Positions 28,789 to 37,437 are shown, numbered from the stretch's first letter. The stretch is 64,000 nt of DNA from Stenotrophomonas bentonitica (GCF_002887735.1 NZ_PKQP01000012.1:26713-90712); one strand, 5' to 3'. Translations and numbers: made by a program. The notes: generated by a model not told the origin, from the letters alone.

Positions 28789-29750
28789 GCGAACTCGCTG
28801 GCAACGGAAGAGGAATCGGACAGGCCGGCGGCGGCGAACAGGCGGCGCCGGGTCAACGGGCCGAAACGCAGCGCATCGCACAGGCCCTGCAGCATCTGTG
28901 CATCGGCCACGCCCCGGCTGAAATCGGCAGCGGCGCCCTCCAGCGGCGCATCCAGCGCGATGGTGGTCAGCTGACGCCACAGCAGCGCATGCTCGCGTTG
29001 TTCGCGCAGGCGTACGGCCATCTGCGCGGCACCGCGCAGGCGCAGGAACGGCACTTCATCCAGGCGCTCATACAGCACGTCCAGGCTGCCGAAGTGGGCC
29101 AGCAGCACGGCGGCAGACTTGGCACCCACGCCGGTCACGCCGGGGATGTTGTCGACCGCATCGCCGCACAGCGCCAGGTAGTCGGCGATCTGGTGCGCAT
29201 GCACGCCGTGGCGCGCCTTGACCCCGGCCATGCCCCAGCGCTGGTTGCGTGCGTAGTCCCACTGTTCGTCATGCTCGAACAGCAGCTGCGAAAGATCCTT
29301 GTCGGCGGAGATGATCACCCCGCGCATGCCGGCGTCGCGGCGTGCGTGCAGGGCGCTGCCGATCAGGTCATCGGCCTCGTATTCGTGGTGGGCCAGCACC
29401 GCCAGGCCCAGCGCGGTGCACAGCGCCTTGCAGTGCGCGAACTGGCGGCGCAGCGCATCGGGCGCGGGATCGCGGTTGGCTTTGTAGGCAGCGTAGATCC
29501 GGTGGCGGAAACAGCTGTCCAACGCTTCATCAAAGGCGATGGCGATGTTGGCCGGGCGCTCGCGTTCGAGCAGGTCGAGCAGGAAGCGCGCGAAGCCGTG
29601 CACGGCATTGGTCGGCCAGCCCTGCTGGTCCTGGAATTCGTCGGGCATCGAATGCCACGCGCGGAACACATACAGGCTGGCATCGACCAGATACAGCGGC
29701 GCACGCAGCGGCGGCGGGGGCATGCCCGGGCCGGCGGGAAGGGCGGACAT
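28785..29750 (-). CDS. 5'-3' exonuclease / flap endonuclease-like protein (Xni type)
   Basis: 321 residues from ATG 29750, placed 1 bp after the nitroreductase stop with GAGGG upstream. The N-terminal PIN-like site LVDASLYVFRAW, the arch helix YKANRDPAPDALRRQ, metal-binding VIISADKDLSQLL and the helix-hairpin-helix GDAVDNIPGVTGVGAKSA are all present. It equals the 5' nuclease domain of DNA polymerase I standing alone and should act on flaps or nicks during repair. Confidence 0.88.
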   Translation of the reverse strand: MSALPAGPGMPPPPLRAPLYLVDASLYVFRAWHSMPDEFQDQQGWPTNAVHGFARFLLDLLERERPANIAIAFDEALDSCFRHRIYAAYKANRDPAPDALRRQFAHCKALCTALGLAVLAHHEYEADDLIGSALHARRDAGMRGVIISADKDLSQLLFEHDEQWDYARNQRWGMAGVKARHGVHAHQIADYLALCGDAVDNIPGVTGVGAKSAAVLLAHFGSLDVLYERLDEVPFLRLRGAAQMAVRLREQREHALLWRQLTTIALDAPLEGAAADFSRGVADAQMLQGLCDALRFGPLTRRRLFAAAGLSDSSSVASEFA

Positions 29751-29751
29751 C

Positions 29752-30327
29752 TCAGCCCTCCCAGTCCTGCAGCAGCGCGGCCGGGTCCGGTCGCTCACGC
29801 TCGGGTACCTCGGTTTTCGGGGTGCCGATATGGATGAAGCCGGCGATCTGCTCGCCCTCGGCCAAGCCCAGGCGGGCATGCACGGCCGGGTCGAACGCCA
29901 TCCACGCGGTCAGCCACTGCGCCCCGAAGCCCAGCGCCTGGGCGGCCTGCAGCAAGGCAAAGCAGACGCAGCCGGCGGTCATCAGCTGCTCTGCCTCGGG
30001 CACCTTGGGGCTCGGGCGCGGGCTGGCGATGACGGTGATGATCAGCGGGGCGTGGGAGAAACGCTGGCGATCCTTGTCCAACTGGGCCGGCGAGACCTGG
30101 GGGTCGCGCTGGACGGCGCGCTCGGCCAGGAACGCACCCAGACTGTGACGCGCATCGCCGGCGATCCGCAGGAAGCGGTAAGGCACCAGCTTGCCGTGGT
30201 CGGGCACCCGCACGGCCGAGGTCAGCATCCGCAGCAGGGTGGCCGGGTCGGGGCCGGGTTCACCCAGTTGCTTGGCGGGGACCGAACGGCGTGCATCCAG
30301 GGCGTGCAGGGCGGAGGGGACGGACAT
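29752..30327 (-). CDS. Nitroreductase-family flavoprotein (YdjA-like)
   Basis: 191 residues with the FMN-binding RRSVPAKQL, HGKLVPYRFLRI, LLQAAQALGFGAQWLTAW and GFIHIGTP blocks of the small YdjA subgroup. It probably reduces nitro or quinone groups with NAD(P)H. It heads a tight leftward operon with the exonuclease, Nudix and amidohydrolase-like genes. A GTGAT-N4-ATCAC dyad lies about 95 bp upstream. Confidence 0.88.
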   Translation of the reverse strand: MSVPSALHALDARRSVPAKQLGEPGPDPATLLRMLTSAVRVPDHGKLVPYRFLRIAGDARHSLGAFLAERAVQRDPQVSPAQLDKDRQRFSHAPLIITVIASPRPSPKVPEAEQLMTAGCVCFALLQAAQALGFGAQWLTAWMAFDPAVHARLGLAEGEQIAGFIHIGTPKTEVPERERPDPAALLQDWEG

Positions 30328-30419
30328 GGGTTCTCAATCAGACTTAACGATGCCCCGATTATAGTCGCGACCGTTTGTGACACGGCCTCGGACGATCTCG
30401 GTGCAATTTGCGACAAAAC

Positions 30420-30433
30420 GTGATGAACATCAC
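30420..30433. promoter_or_regulatory. CRP/FNR-type palindrome between nitroreductase and DUF1631 genes
   Basis: GTGATG-AA-CATCAC is a perfect 14-bp dyad. It fits both GTGA-N6-TCAC (CRP/Clp) and TGAT-N4-ATCA (FNR/DNR). It is the only clear element in the 331-bp divergent region 30328-30658, where I see no further gene. Confidence 0.5.
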
Positions 30434-30658
30434 CTAATCAGCGGACTTCCTTCACGTGGCTGTACTCGCTTCCACGGCCTGCTGCGCTTACGATACAAAG
30501 CCTGCCGGGCCACCGGTGATGAGGTTTAAAGTGTCGACTGCTTCACTGTCTTTGATCGGTCGGCCGGCCTACCATCCGAGCGTGGGCGCATGGGGTGCGC
30601 CGGCGTTCGTTGTATCCATGTTGTACTCAGTGCCTGCGAGGGTGGGGAGCCTTTTCGC

Positions 30659-32980
30659 ATGATCGCCACGCCCAATGTAGGGGGGCACCCGGGCCGTGAC
30701 CCGGCGTTGTTGAAGATGGCCCGCGAGGCCGTGCTGCCAGGGCTGGTCGAGTCGTTCTCGACGGTGCTGGCGCGCTTTGACGATGTGTTGTTCGACCGTG
30801 CCGGTGACGCCGGCGCGTCGCAGTTGCTGTTCCTGGATGGCATGCGCGAGCTGCGCCGCCGCCGGGACGACATCGTGGCCGGCTTCAGCACCCACCTGGC
30901 CCAGGCCTGGGAAGCGCTGGAGCGGGGTGAACCGCTGTCGGCCGAGGCCACCCTGGCCGGGCAGGTCGAGGACGGGCTGAGCCTGGTGCCCGAGCATGTC
31001 CTGGAATCCCGCTTGGCGGTGCGCAACTTCGCCACCGTGCTGCTGCGTGACTTCAAACCGGTGCTGTCGCGGCTGGACCGCCGCCTCGGCCTGATCGCCG
31101 GCGCGCTGGAGCTGCAGGCCGATACCAATCCGATCAGTCCCGAGCATCTGGGCGTTGCCATCCATGAGGCCTTCGCCGACTGTGAACTGGCCCCGGAAGT
31201 GCGCCTGGTGTTGATCAAGCTGTGCGAGCGCGATCTGCAGCAGCCGATCGGCAAGCGTTACGAGTACCTGGATGAACAACTGGCCGCGGCGGGCGTGATG
31301 CAGCAGATGGCCGCGCGCCGGCCGGCGCCGCGTGCACCCTCGCCGCCGCCGCGCGACGAGCGCGATGCATTTGATGGGTTCCAGGCCGAGGCCGGGATGG
31401 GATCGGCGGGCGAAGAAAGCCAGGCACCGGCCTGGGCGCGTCGCTTCGCCGACCGCTGGGCCGAGAGCCGGGGCCGTCTCCAGGGCGGCGGACAGGCCGG
31501 GTACGAAGGGCCGGGCGAGGGCGGTGACAGCCTCGGCGGCAACCAGGGCATGCTGCTTGATGCCCTGCACGAACTGCTGCAGCAGACCCGCCATGTGCGC
31601 GAGGACGCCACCTCGGCGGCCAGCGTCGCGGTGGGCCAGCAGCGCCCGTTGAGCCAGCGCGAGATGATGTCGGTGCTGTCGCTGCTGCAGGCCACGCCGA
31701 GCGCGACCCTGCGTGCGGCGATCGGCGAAGACGGCGAATCGCTGGCGCAGCGCCTGAAAAGTGAAGTGCTGTCCGGTGCGACCCGGCTGGGGGTCGACCC
31801 CGCGCAGGCCCGGCTGGACCCGCAGGACGAGGACGCGATCGATCTGGTCGGCATGCTGTTCGATGTGATGCTCGACGAGCGCGACCTGGAGGGCCGCTCG
31901 CGCGAGCTGATCGGCCGGCTGGTGGTGCCCTTCGTCAAGGTCGCCATGCTCGATCGCCGCATGTTCGTGCAGAAGACCCACCCGGCGCGCAAGCTGCTCA
32001 ACTCGCTGGCCGAAGCCTGCGAGGGCAATACCGGCGAGAGCCAGGCCGAGCGCGTGCTGATGGGCAAGGTCGAAGAAATCATCGAGCGGCTGGTGGCCGA
32101 GTTCAATGAGAACCTGGCGATCTTCCTGACCCTGGAAGAAGAATTCCGCGAGTTCCTGACCCAGCATCGTCGCCGGATCGAGATCGCCGAGCGCCGGGCC
32201 GCCGAGACCCAGCGCGGCCAGGAAAAGCTGGAGATGGCGCGCCAGCGCGCCACTACCGAACTGGACCGCCGTATTGGCGATACCACGTTGCCGCAGGCCA
32301 TCGGCGAGTTCCTGCGCCAGCCCTGGCAGCACCACCTGACCCTGACCGTGCTGCGCGAAGGCGAAGACGGGGCGTCGGTCGGTGAGGCGCTGAGCCTGGC
32401 CGATGGCATGCTGGAGGAAGTGGCCGAGGCCCGCCGCCATATCGTCGGCAAGCCGTGGCTGCAGGCCTGGCATCCCGCGCTGCGCAAGGTGTTCGCCAGC
32501 GTGGGGGTACACGCCGATGCAGCCACCAGTGCCATCGACGCGCTGCACGACACCCTGCAGGGCATCGCCGAATCGCGCCCCGAGCTGGAACGCGCGCTGC
32601 CCGAGCTGCCGCAGGTGGCGTTGCCTTCGCCGCCGGCGCAGGAATCGGCGGCAGTGGAGCTGGGCAGCAAGGTGGATGTCAGCGATTTCGACAATGCCGA
32701 CGCCGATCGCTTCCGCAGGCTGGAGATCGGCAGCTGGCTGGATTTCGTCGACAAGGACGGCAAGGTCCAGGCCGGCAAGCTGTCCTGGGTGAGCCCGATT
32801 TCCCAGCGCCTGCTGTTCGTCAACCGGCGCGGCGTGCGGTTCTGCGTGGCCTCGCCGGAAGAACTGGCGGTGATGGTGCGCCTGGGTCGCCTGCGCGCGC
32901 ATATCGACGATGGGGCCTTCGACAGTGCCATGCAGGGCGTGATCGATCGCCTGGATACCAGGAACGCCACCGTGCATTGA
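30659..32980 (+). CDS. DUF1631-family protein
   Basis: The start at 30659 (773 residues) has GGGGAG upstream; an in-frame upstream start at 30590 is weaker. The protein is mainly helical with no membrane segment or signal peptide. The C-terminal 110 residues (IGSWLDFVDKDGKVQAGKLS, SPISQRLLFVNRRGVRFC) form a small beta-domain with a PilZ-like look. The DUF1631 family is often misnamed thymidine phosphorylase; nothing here supports that. Role unknown. Confidence 0.8.
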   Translation: MIATPNVGGHPGRDPALLKMAREAVLPGLVESFSTVLARFDDVLFDRAGDAGASQLLFLDGMRELRRRRDDIVAGFSTHLAQAWEALERGEPLSAEATLAGQVEDGLSLVPEHVLESRLAVRNFATVLLRDFKPVLSRLDRRLGLIAGALELQADTNPISPEHLGVAIHEAFADCELAPEVRLVLIKLCERDLQQPIGKRYEYLDEQLAAAGVMQQMAARRPAPRAPSPPPRDERDAFDGFQAEAGMGSAGEESQAPAWARRFADRWAESRGRLQGGGQAGYEGPGEGGDSLGGNQGMLLDALHELLQQTRHVREDATSAASVAVGQQRPLSQREMMSVLSLLQATPSATLRAAIGEDGESLAQRLKSEVLSGATRLGVDPAQARLDPQDEDAIDLVGMLFDVMLDERDLEGRSRELIGRLVVPFVKVAMLDRRMFVQKTHPARKLLNSLAEACEGNTGESQAERVLMGKVEEIIERLVAEFNENLAIFLTLEEEFREFLTQHRRRIEIAERRAAETQRGQEKLEMARQRATTELDRRIGDTTLPQAIGEFLRQPWQHHLTLTVLREGEDGASVGEALSLADGMLEEVAEARRHIVGKPWLQAWHPALRKVFASVGVHADAATSAIDALHDTLQGIAESRPELERALPELPQVALPSPPAQESAAVELGSKVDVSDFDNADADRFRRLEIGSWLDFVDKDGKVQAGKLSWVSPISQRLLFVNRRGVRFCVASPEELAVMVRLGRLRAHIDDGAFDSAMQGVIDRLDTRNATVH

Positions 32981-33050
32981 CCCCGGGGCCACTCTGGCCT
33001 GACGATCAGGTTACGATCAGCCCACAATCCGCTGATCGTCGGGGACAGGC

Positions 33051-34133
33051 ATGGCTGTCGAGGTGTTGGTGGTAAAGGAACATGCGCCGGGAGAACGGCG
33101 CGTGGCGATGACGCCGGAAACGGCGCGCAAATTGATCGCGCTGGGGGCGAGCGTCGCATTCGAGTCCGGTGCCGGGGTAGCGTCGGGCTTCCCCGATGCG
33201 GTGTATCAGGACGTGGGCGCGCAGCCCGCCGATGACACCCGCCTGGCCCAGGCCGACCTGGTGCTGTGCGTGCAGCCTCCATCCAATGACCGTCTGGCCC
33301 GGCTGAAAGCCGGTTCCAGCCTGATCGGCATGCTGCATCCGCAGGCCGACGCCGAGCGTGCCGGTCTTATCCAGTCGCGCGGCCTGCAGGCCTTCCCGCT
33401 GGAGCGCTTGCCGCGCACCACGCGGGCGCAATCGATGGACGTGCTCAGTTCGCAGGCCGGCATGGCCGGTTACAAAGCCACGTTGATCGCCGCCCAGCGT
33501 GCGCCGCGCTTCTTCCCGATGCTCACCACCGCCGCCGGCACGATCCGTCCGTCCAAGGTGCTGGTGGTCGGTGCGGGTGTGGCCGGCCTGCAGGCGATTG
33601 CTACCGCCCGCCGTCTCGGCGCGCAGGTGGAAGGCTTCGATGTGCGCCCGGAAACCCGCGAGCAGATCGAATCGCTGGGCGGCAAATTCCTGGATCTGGG
33701 CGTGAGCGCGGTCGGCGAAGGCGGCTATGCGCGGCCGTTGACCGATGAAGAGCGTGCCGAGCAGCAGCGCCGCCTGGGCGAGCACCTGCGCACGGTGGAC
33801 GTCGTGATCTGCACCGCCGCGGTGCCCGGCCGGCCCGCGCCGAAAATCGTCAGCACCGCGATGGCGCGTGGCATGAAACCGGGCAGCGTGATCGTCGATC
33901 TGGCCGCGGAAACCGGCGGCAACTGCGAAGCCACCCAACCGGGCGAGGTGGTGGACCTGGACGGCGTGGTCATCGACGGCCCGCTCAACCTGGCCAGCCA
34001 GGGCGCGGTGCATGCCAGCGAGATGTACGCCCGCAACGTCTACAACTTCGTCGCGCTGTTCCTGAAAGACGGCGCCGTCACCTTCGACTGGGACGACGAA
34101 CTGCTCGCGAAAACCCGCTGGGTCGCCGCCTGA
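33051..34133 (+). CDS. pntAA: Proton-translocating NAD(P) transhydrogenase subunit alpha, part 1 (NAD-binding)
   Basis: 360 residues resembling alanine dehydrogenase: VLVVKEHAPGERRVAMTPET, NAD site VVGAGVAGLQAIATARRLGA and RAQSMDVLSSQAGMAGYKA. It is the soluble domain I of the three-part enzyme that couples hydride transfer from NADH to NADP+ with proton entry. In this window its membrane partners start 1.5 kb away, after an opposite-strand sigma-factor cassette, instead of directly behind it. Confidence 0.93.
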   Translation: MAVEVLVVKEHAPGERRVAMTPETARKLIALGASVAFESGAGVASGFPDAVYQDVGAQPADDTRLAQADLVLCVQPPSNDRLARLKAGSSLIGMLHPQADAERAGLIQSRGLQAFPLERLPRTTRAQSMDVLSSQAGMAGYKATLIAAQRAPRFFPMLTTAAGTIRPSKVLVVGAGVAGLQAIATARRLGAQVEGFDVRPETREQIESLGGKFLDLGVSAVGEGGYARPLTDEERAEQQRRLGEHLRTVDVVICTAAVPGRPAPKIVSTAMARGMKPGSVIVDLAAETGGNCEATQPGEVVDLDGVVIDGPLNLASQGAVHASEMYARNVYNFVALFLKDGAVTFDWDDELLAKTRWVAA

Positions 34134-34137
34134 AAAA

Positions 34138-34177
34138 ACGGGGACGGGGATAGTTGATAACTACCCCCGTCCCCGTT
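34138..34177. terminator. Bidirectional terminator between pntAA and the DUF3106 gene
   Basis: An 18-bp stem with one mismatch (ACGGGGACGGGG...TAGTT against AACTACCCCCGTCCCCGT) and a 3-base loop. A-rich sequence on the left gives a T-run for leftward transcripts. It can stop both converging units. Confidence 0.8.
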
Positions 34178-34187
34178 GTTGGTCGTT

Positions 34188-34219
34188 GCTTCAGTGCTTC
34201 AGTGCTTCGGCGCTTCAGC
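34188..34219. repeat. Four tandem octamers across the end of the DUF3106 gene
   Basis: GCTTCAGT occurs twice exactly, then GCTTCGGC and GCTTCAGC. The last copies cover the DUF3106 stop codon at 34215-34217. Confidence 0.6.
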
Positions 34220-34643
34220 GCTTGGACGGCGGCGCAGCAGGGGCGGGGTTGGCCTTCAGCCACGCCTTGCGTTCGTCCGGCGTCATCCGCGCCCAGCGGT
34301 CGCGCAGCGCCTGCCGTTGCTCAGGGCTCATGCTGCGCATCTGACCGAACAGTGCGCGCGCCTGTTCGCGTTGCTCCGGCGTCATGTTCTCGAAACGGTG
34401 GCGGCCCCGCTGCGCCTGCGCGCGTTGCTCCGGGGTCATGGCCAGCCAGCGCTGGCCGTGCTGCAGCATGCGTTCGCGCTGGGGCGCCGGGGCGTCGTTC
34501 CAGCGGTCACGCACCGGCGCGATCAACGCCTCACGCTGCTGCGGGCTCAATGTGTCCCAGTCCGGCAGCGGGGCGGTCTGTGCCCAGCCGGCCGCACTCA
34601 GCGTCAGCAATACCAGCCCGAGGGACAGTCGCAGTTTCATCAT
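34215..34643 (-). CDS. DUF3106-family exported protein with TPEQR repeats
   Basis: 142 residues from ATG 34643, overlapping the upstream stop by one base. A signal peptide (MMKLRLSLGLVLLTLSAAGW) is followed by a highly charged helical domain with the repeated motif LSPQQR, MTPEQR, MTPEQR, MSPEQR, MTPDER. This resembles the LTxxQ motifs of CpxP/Spy/CnrX-like periplasmic proteins. It is the last gene of a sigma / small membrane protein / DUF3106 operon, so a periplasmic sensor role is plausible but inferred. Confidence 0.8.
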   Translation of the reverse strand: MMKLRLSLGLVLLTLSAAGWAQTAPLPDWDTLSPQQREALIAPVRDRWNDAPAPQRERMLQHGQRWLAMTPEQRAQAQRGRHRFENMTPEQREQARALFGQMRSMSPEQRQALRDRWARMTPDERKAWLKANPAPAAPPSKR

Positions 34644-34978
34644 CACTCCATTGCCAGGTCGGTACTGCCCAGCCACACATACAGATCGGGATTCTCGTCG
34701 AGGACATCGCTGCTGTCATCGGTGGCGCTCGCCATCACCGGTGCCGGCGGGGCACTCGATTCGCCCAGGAGGAAACTGTAGCCCAAGGCGAGGGCGACCA
34801 CCGCCGAACAGGCCGTCGCCATCCACCACGACGGTGCATGCCGCTTGGGCGGTGAGGCCGCATGGCGCGCGTTGCGCAGCCGCGCCAGCGTGGTCGGCGA
34901 GAGCGTATCCAGCGCCTGCGCATGCAGCTGCCGCAGGGCGGCATCGTCAGGCATCGAAGGGGGCAGGGGGCGGTTCAC
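34643..34978 (-). CDS. Single-pass membrane protein, candidate anti-sigma factor
   Basis: 111 residues: a cytoplasmic N-terminus of about 50 residues, one membrane helix (MATACSAVVALALGYSFLLG) and an acidic periplasmic tail. The zinc anti-sigma motif HxxxCxxC is absent. It overlaps the sigma factor gene by 4 bp. Position, size and topology suggest a membrane anchor for the sigma factor, similar in layout to CnrY or DUF3619 proteins. I do not recognise the family with confidence. Confidence 0.6.
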   Translation of the reverse strand: MNRPLPPSMPDDAALRQLHAQALDTLSPTTLARLRNARHAASPPKRHAPSWWMATACSAVVALALGYSFLLGESSAPPAPVMASATDDSSDVLDENPDLYVWLGSTDLAME

Positions 34979-35550
34979 AGGGCGATCTCCAGAGACTGCT
35001 GCAGCGCTTGGCGGGCGCGCGAAAGATGGGTTTTGACCGCGCCTTCGCTGCAGCCCATGGCCTTGGCCGTGGTGGCGCCATCCAGGTCCTGCAGCACGCG
35101 CAGGGTGAAGGCCTCGCGCTGGCGCGCAGGCAACTCCCGCAGCGCCTGCACCAGTTGTGCGTAATGATCGCGCTGCTCATGGGCCTGAGCCGGACCGGGG
35201 GCGCTGTCGGCCCAGTCGATATCGTGGTCGCTGCCGGCCTCGTCGCTGCTGCGCCAGAACTTCAGGCGGAAGCCACGGCGGCGCTGCAGGTCGACCACGC
35301 GGCGGCGCAGGATGCTCCAGAACAACGGCGCCCATTCGGCGGCGGGTTTGTCGCGATAGCCGAGCATCTTCAACATGCTGTCCTGCACCGCATCCAGCGC
35401 GTCCTCGCGCTGGCGCAGGCCCGCTTCGGCGAAGCGGAACGCGCGCGGGCCGATGCCGGCCAGGAAGGCGTCCAGCGACACCGGCAGCGCCACCTCGGGC
35501 GTGGCGGGCAGGTCGGCATCCGTCGACGGTAGGGGAGAGCTCACCAGCAC
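34975..35550 (-). CDS. ECF-type RNA polymerase sigma factor
   Basis: 191 residues. Region 2 is seen as EDALDAVQDSMLKMLGY and LFWSILRRRVVDLQRR; region 4 as LRELPARQREAFTLRVLQDLDGATTAKAMGCSEGAVKTHLSRARQAL. The start is a GTG; a second GTG two codons later is equally possible. It leads a three-gene operon on the opposite strand to pnt. No target promoter was identified. Confidence 0.88.
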   Translation of the reverse strand: MLVSSPLPSTDADLPATPEVALPVSLDAFLAGIGPRAFRFAEAGLRQREDALDAVQDSMLKMLGYRDKPAAEWAPLFWSILRRRVVDLQRRRGFRLKFWRSSDEAGSDHDIDWADSAPGPAQAHEQRDHYAQLVQALRELPARQREAFTLRVLQDLDGATTAKAMGCSEGAVKTHLSRARQALQQSLEIAL

Positions 35551-35680
35551 AGGGTAGCGTTCCGGCAGGGGGATACCGTGAGAACGCCCCAGGGCGGGCG
35601 CGGTTGACCGGCCTGCCCGATTGGTTCAGCGCATGGTTATGATGCAGGGGACGGGATGACCGCCTGGGAGAGTGACTGCA

Positions 35681-35989
35681 ATGAGCGACGGGTTCGTGGC
35701 GTTGTATATCTTCATGCTGGCCGCCATTGCCGGCCACGTGATCATTTCGCGGGTGCCGGTGATCCTGCATACCCCCCTGATGTCCGGGTCCAACTTCATC
35801 CACGGCATCGTGCTGATCGGCGCGATGGTGGTGCTGGGGCACGCGCAGACGCCGCTGGAGAAGATCATCGGGTTCATCGCGGTGGTCCTGGGCGCCGGCA
35901 ACGCAGCCGGCGGCTACGTGGTGACCGAACGCATGCTGGACATGTTCAAGCCCAGCGCCAAGCGCGACGCCGGGGAGAAGGCGCCTTGA
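35681..35989 (+). CDS. pntAB: NAD(P) transhydrogenase subunit alpha, part 2 (membrane)
   Basis: 102 residues with three or four membrane helices (ALYIFMLAAIAGHVIISRVP, HGIVLIGAMVVLG, IIGFIAVVLGAGNAAGGYVV) and the TPLMSGSNFIHGI segment of the proton channel. The ATG at 35681 follows GGGAG. The pntB start overlaps its stop as TTGA. It is separated from pntAA by the sigma cassette, so a separate promoter within 35551-35680 is required. Confidence 0.92.
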   Translation: MSDGFVALYIFMLAAIAGHVIISRVPVILHTPLMSGSNFIHGIVLIGAMVVLGHAQTPLEKIIGFIAVVLGAGNAAGGYVVTERMLDMFKPSAKRDAGEKAP

Positions 35990-37437
35990 ACGTGACCACC
36001 GCGCAGCTGCTGCAATGGCTGGTCCAGGTGAGCTACCTGGTCGCCGCGACCCTGTTCCTGCTTGGCCTGCAGCGCATGGCCTCGCCGATGACCGCGCGCA
36101 GCGGTATCCGCTGGGCCGGCCTGGGCATGCTGATCGCCACGGTGGCGACGTTCTTCCTGCCGGAGCTGCACAACATTCCGCTGATCCTGGCGGCGGTGGC
36201 GATCGGCACCGGCGTGGCCTGGTGGTCGGCCAAGCGCGTGGCGATCACCGACATGCCGCAGATGGTGGCGCTCTACAACGGCATGGGCGGTGGCTCGGCG
36301 GCGGCGATCGGTGCGGTCGAACTGCTGCGCTTCTCGTTCCTGACCAACCGCGATACCACCCATTGGAGCGAGCAGGCGCTGGCCGACCTCGCCGCGCGCC
36401 AGCCGTCGGCAACGGTGCTGGCGCTGGCCGTGATCGGTTCGGCGATCGGTGCGGTGTCGCTGTCCGGCTCGATCATCGCCTGGGCCAAGCTGGACGGTCG
36501 ACTCGACCGGCGCGTCACCTTCCCCGGGCAGCAGGTGTTCAACCTGCTGGTCGCGCTGGCGATGGTGGTGCTGGGCATCTGGGCGGCGGTCACGCTGAGC
36601 CCGGTGGCGATCATCAGCTTCTTCGTGGTCGCACTCGCACTGGGCGTGCTGATGACGCTGCCGATCGGCGGCGCCGACATGCCGGTGGTGATCTCGCTGT
36701 ACAACGCGTTTACCGGCCTGGCGGTGGCGTTCGAAGGCTATGTGCTCGGCAACGAGGCGCTGATCATCGCCGGCATGATGGTCGGCGCGGCCGGCATTCT
36801 GCTGACGCGGTTGATGGCCAAGGCGATGAACCGGCCGATCAGCGGCGTGCTGTTCTCCAATTTCGGGGGCGGCGGCGTGGCGCAGGAAATCAGCGGCGCG
36901 CAGAAGCCGATCGAGGCCAGCGATGTCGCCGCGATGCTGGCCTTCGCCGAGCGCGTGGTGATCGTGCCTGGCTACGGCATGGCCGTGGCCCAGGCCCAGC
37001 ACAAGGTGTGGGAACTGGCGCAGCGCCTGATCGATCGCGGCATCAAGGTGAAGTTCGCGATCCACCCGGTGGCCGGGCGCATGCCGGGGCACATGAACGT
37101 GCTGCTGGCCGAAGCGGGCGTGCCCTACGACCTGATCGCCGACATGGACGACATCAACCCCGAGTTCCCGAACACCGACGTGGTGCTGGTGATCGGCGCC
37201 AACGACGTGGTCAACCCGGTCGCGCGCACGGATCCGGCCAGCCCGATCTACGGCATGCCGATCCTGGACGTGGTCAACGCCCGCAACGTGGTGGTGATCA
37301 AGCGCGGCAAGGGCACCGGCTTTGCCGGCATCGAGAATGCGCTGTTCTATGCCGACAACGCCCGGATGCTGTACGGCGATGGCGCCGGTGCGGCGAGCGC
37401 GTTGGTCAGCGAACTGAAGGCCCTCGACGGCGGGTAA
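35986..37437 (+). CDS. pntB: NAD(P) transhydrogenase subunit beta
   Basis: 483 residues from a TTG overlapping the pntAB stop (a GTG two codons on is the alternative). The N-terminal half has about eight membrane helices with GGGSAAAIGAVELLRF. The C-terminal NADP(H)-binding domain carries VPGYGMAVAQAQHKVWEL, HPVAGRMPGHMNVLLAEA and IGANDVVNP. With PntAA and PntAB it makes NADPH at the expense of the proton gradient. Confidence 0.94.
   Translation: MNVTTAQLLQWLVQVSYLVAATLFLLGLQRMASPMTARSGIRWAGLGMLIATVATFFLPELHNIPLILAAVAIGTGVAWWSAKRVAITDMPQMVALYNGMGGGSAAAIGAVELLRFSFLTNRDTTHWSEQALADLAARQPSATVLALAVIGSAIGAVSLSGSIIAWAKLDGRLDRRVTFPGQQVFNLLVALAMVVLGIWAAVTLSPVAIISFFVVALALGVLMTLPIGGADMPVVISLYNAFTGLAVAFEGYVLGNEALIIAGMMVGAAGILLTRLMAKAMNRPISGVLFSNFGGGGVAQEISGAQKPIEASDVAAMLAFAERVVIVPGYGMAVAQAQHKVWELAQRLIDRGIKVKFAIHPVAGRMPGHMNVLLAEAGVPYDLIADMDDINPEFPNTDVVLVIGANDVVNPVARTDPASPIYGMPILDVVNARNVVVIKRGKGTGFAGIENALFYADNARMLYGDGAGAASALVSELKALDGG

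Noticed and set aside
28788..28980. Longer N-terminus for the Nudix protein
   Set aside because: The extra 64 residues are Arg/Pro-rich antisense-like sequence, while ATG 28788 overlaps the upstream stop as ATGA.
30569..32992. An 807-residue minus-strand open frame
   Set aside because: Exact shadow of the DUF1631 gene, with His/Gln-rich composition and no motif.
34643..34978. Classical zinc anti-sigma factor
   Set aside because: The HxxxCxxC motif is missing; only position, overlap and topology suggest an anti-sigma role, so it was called a candidate.
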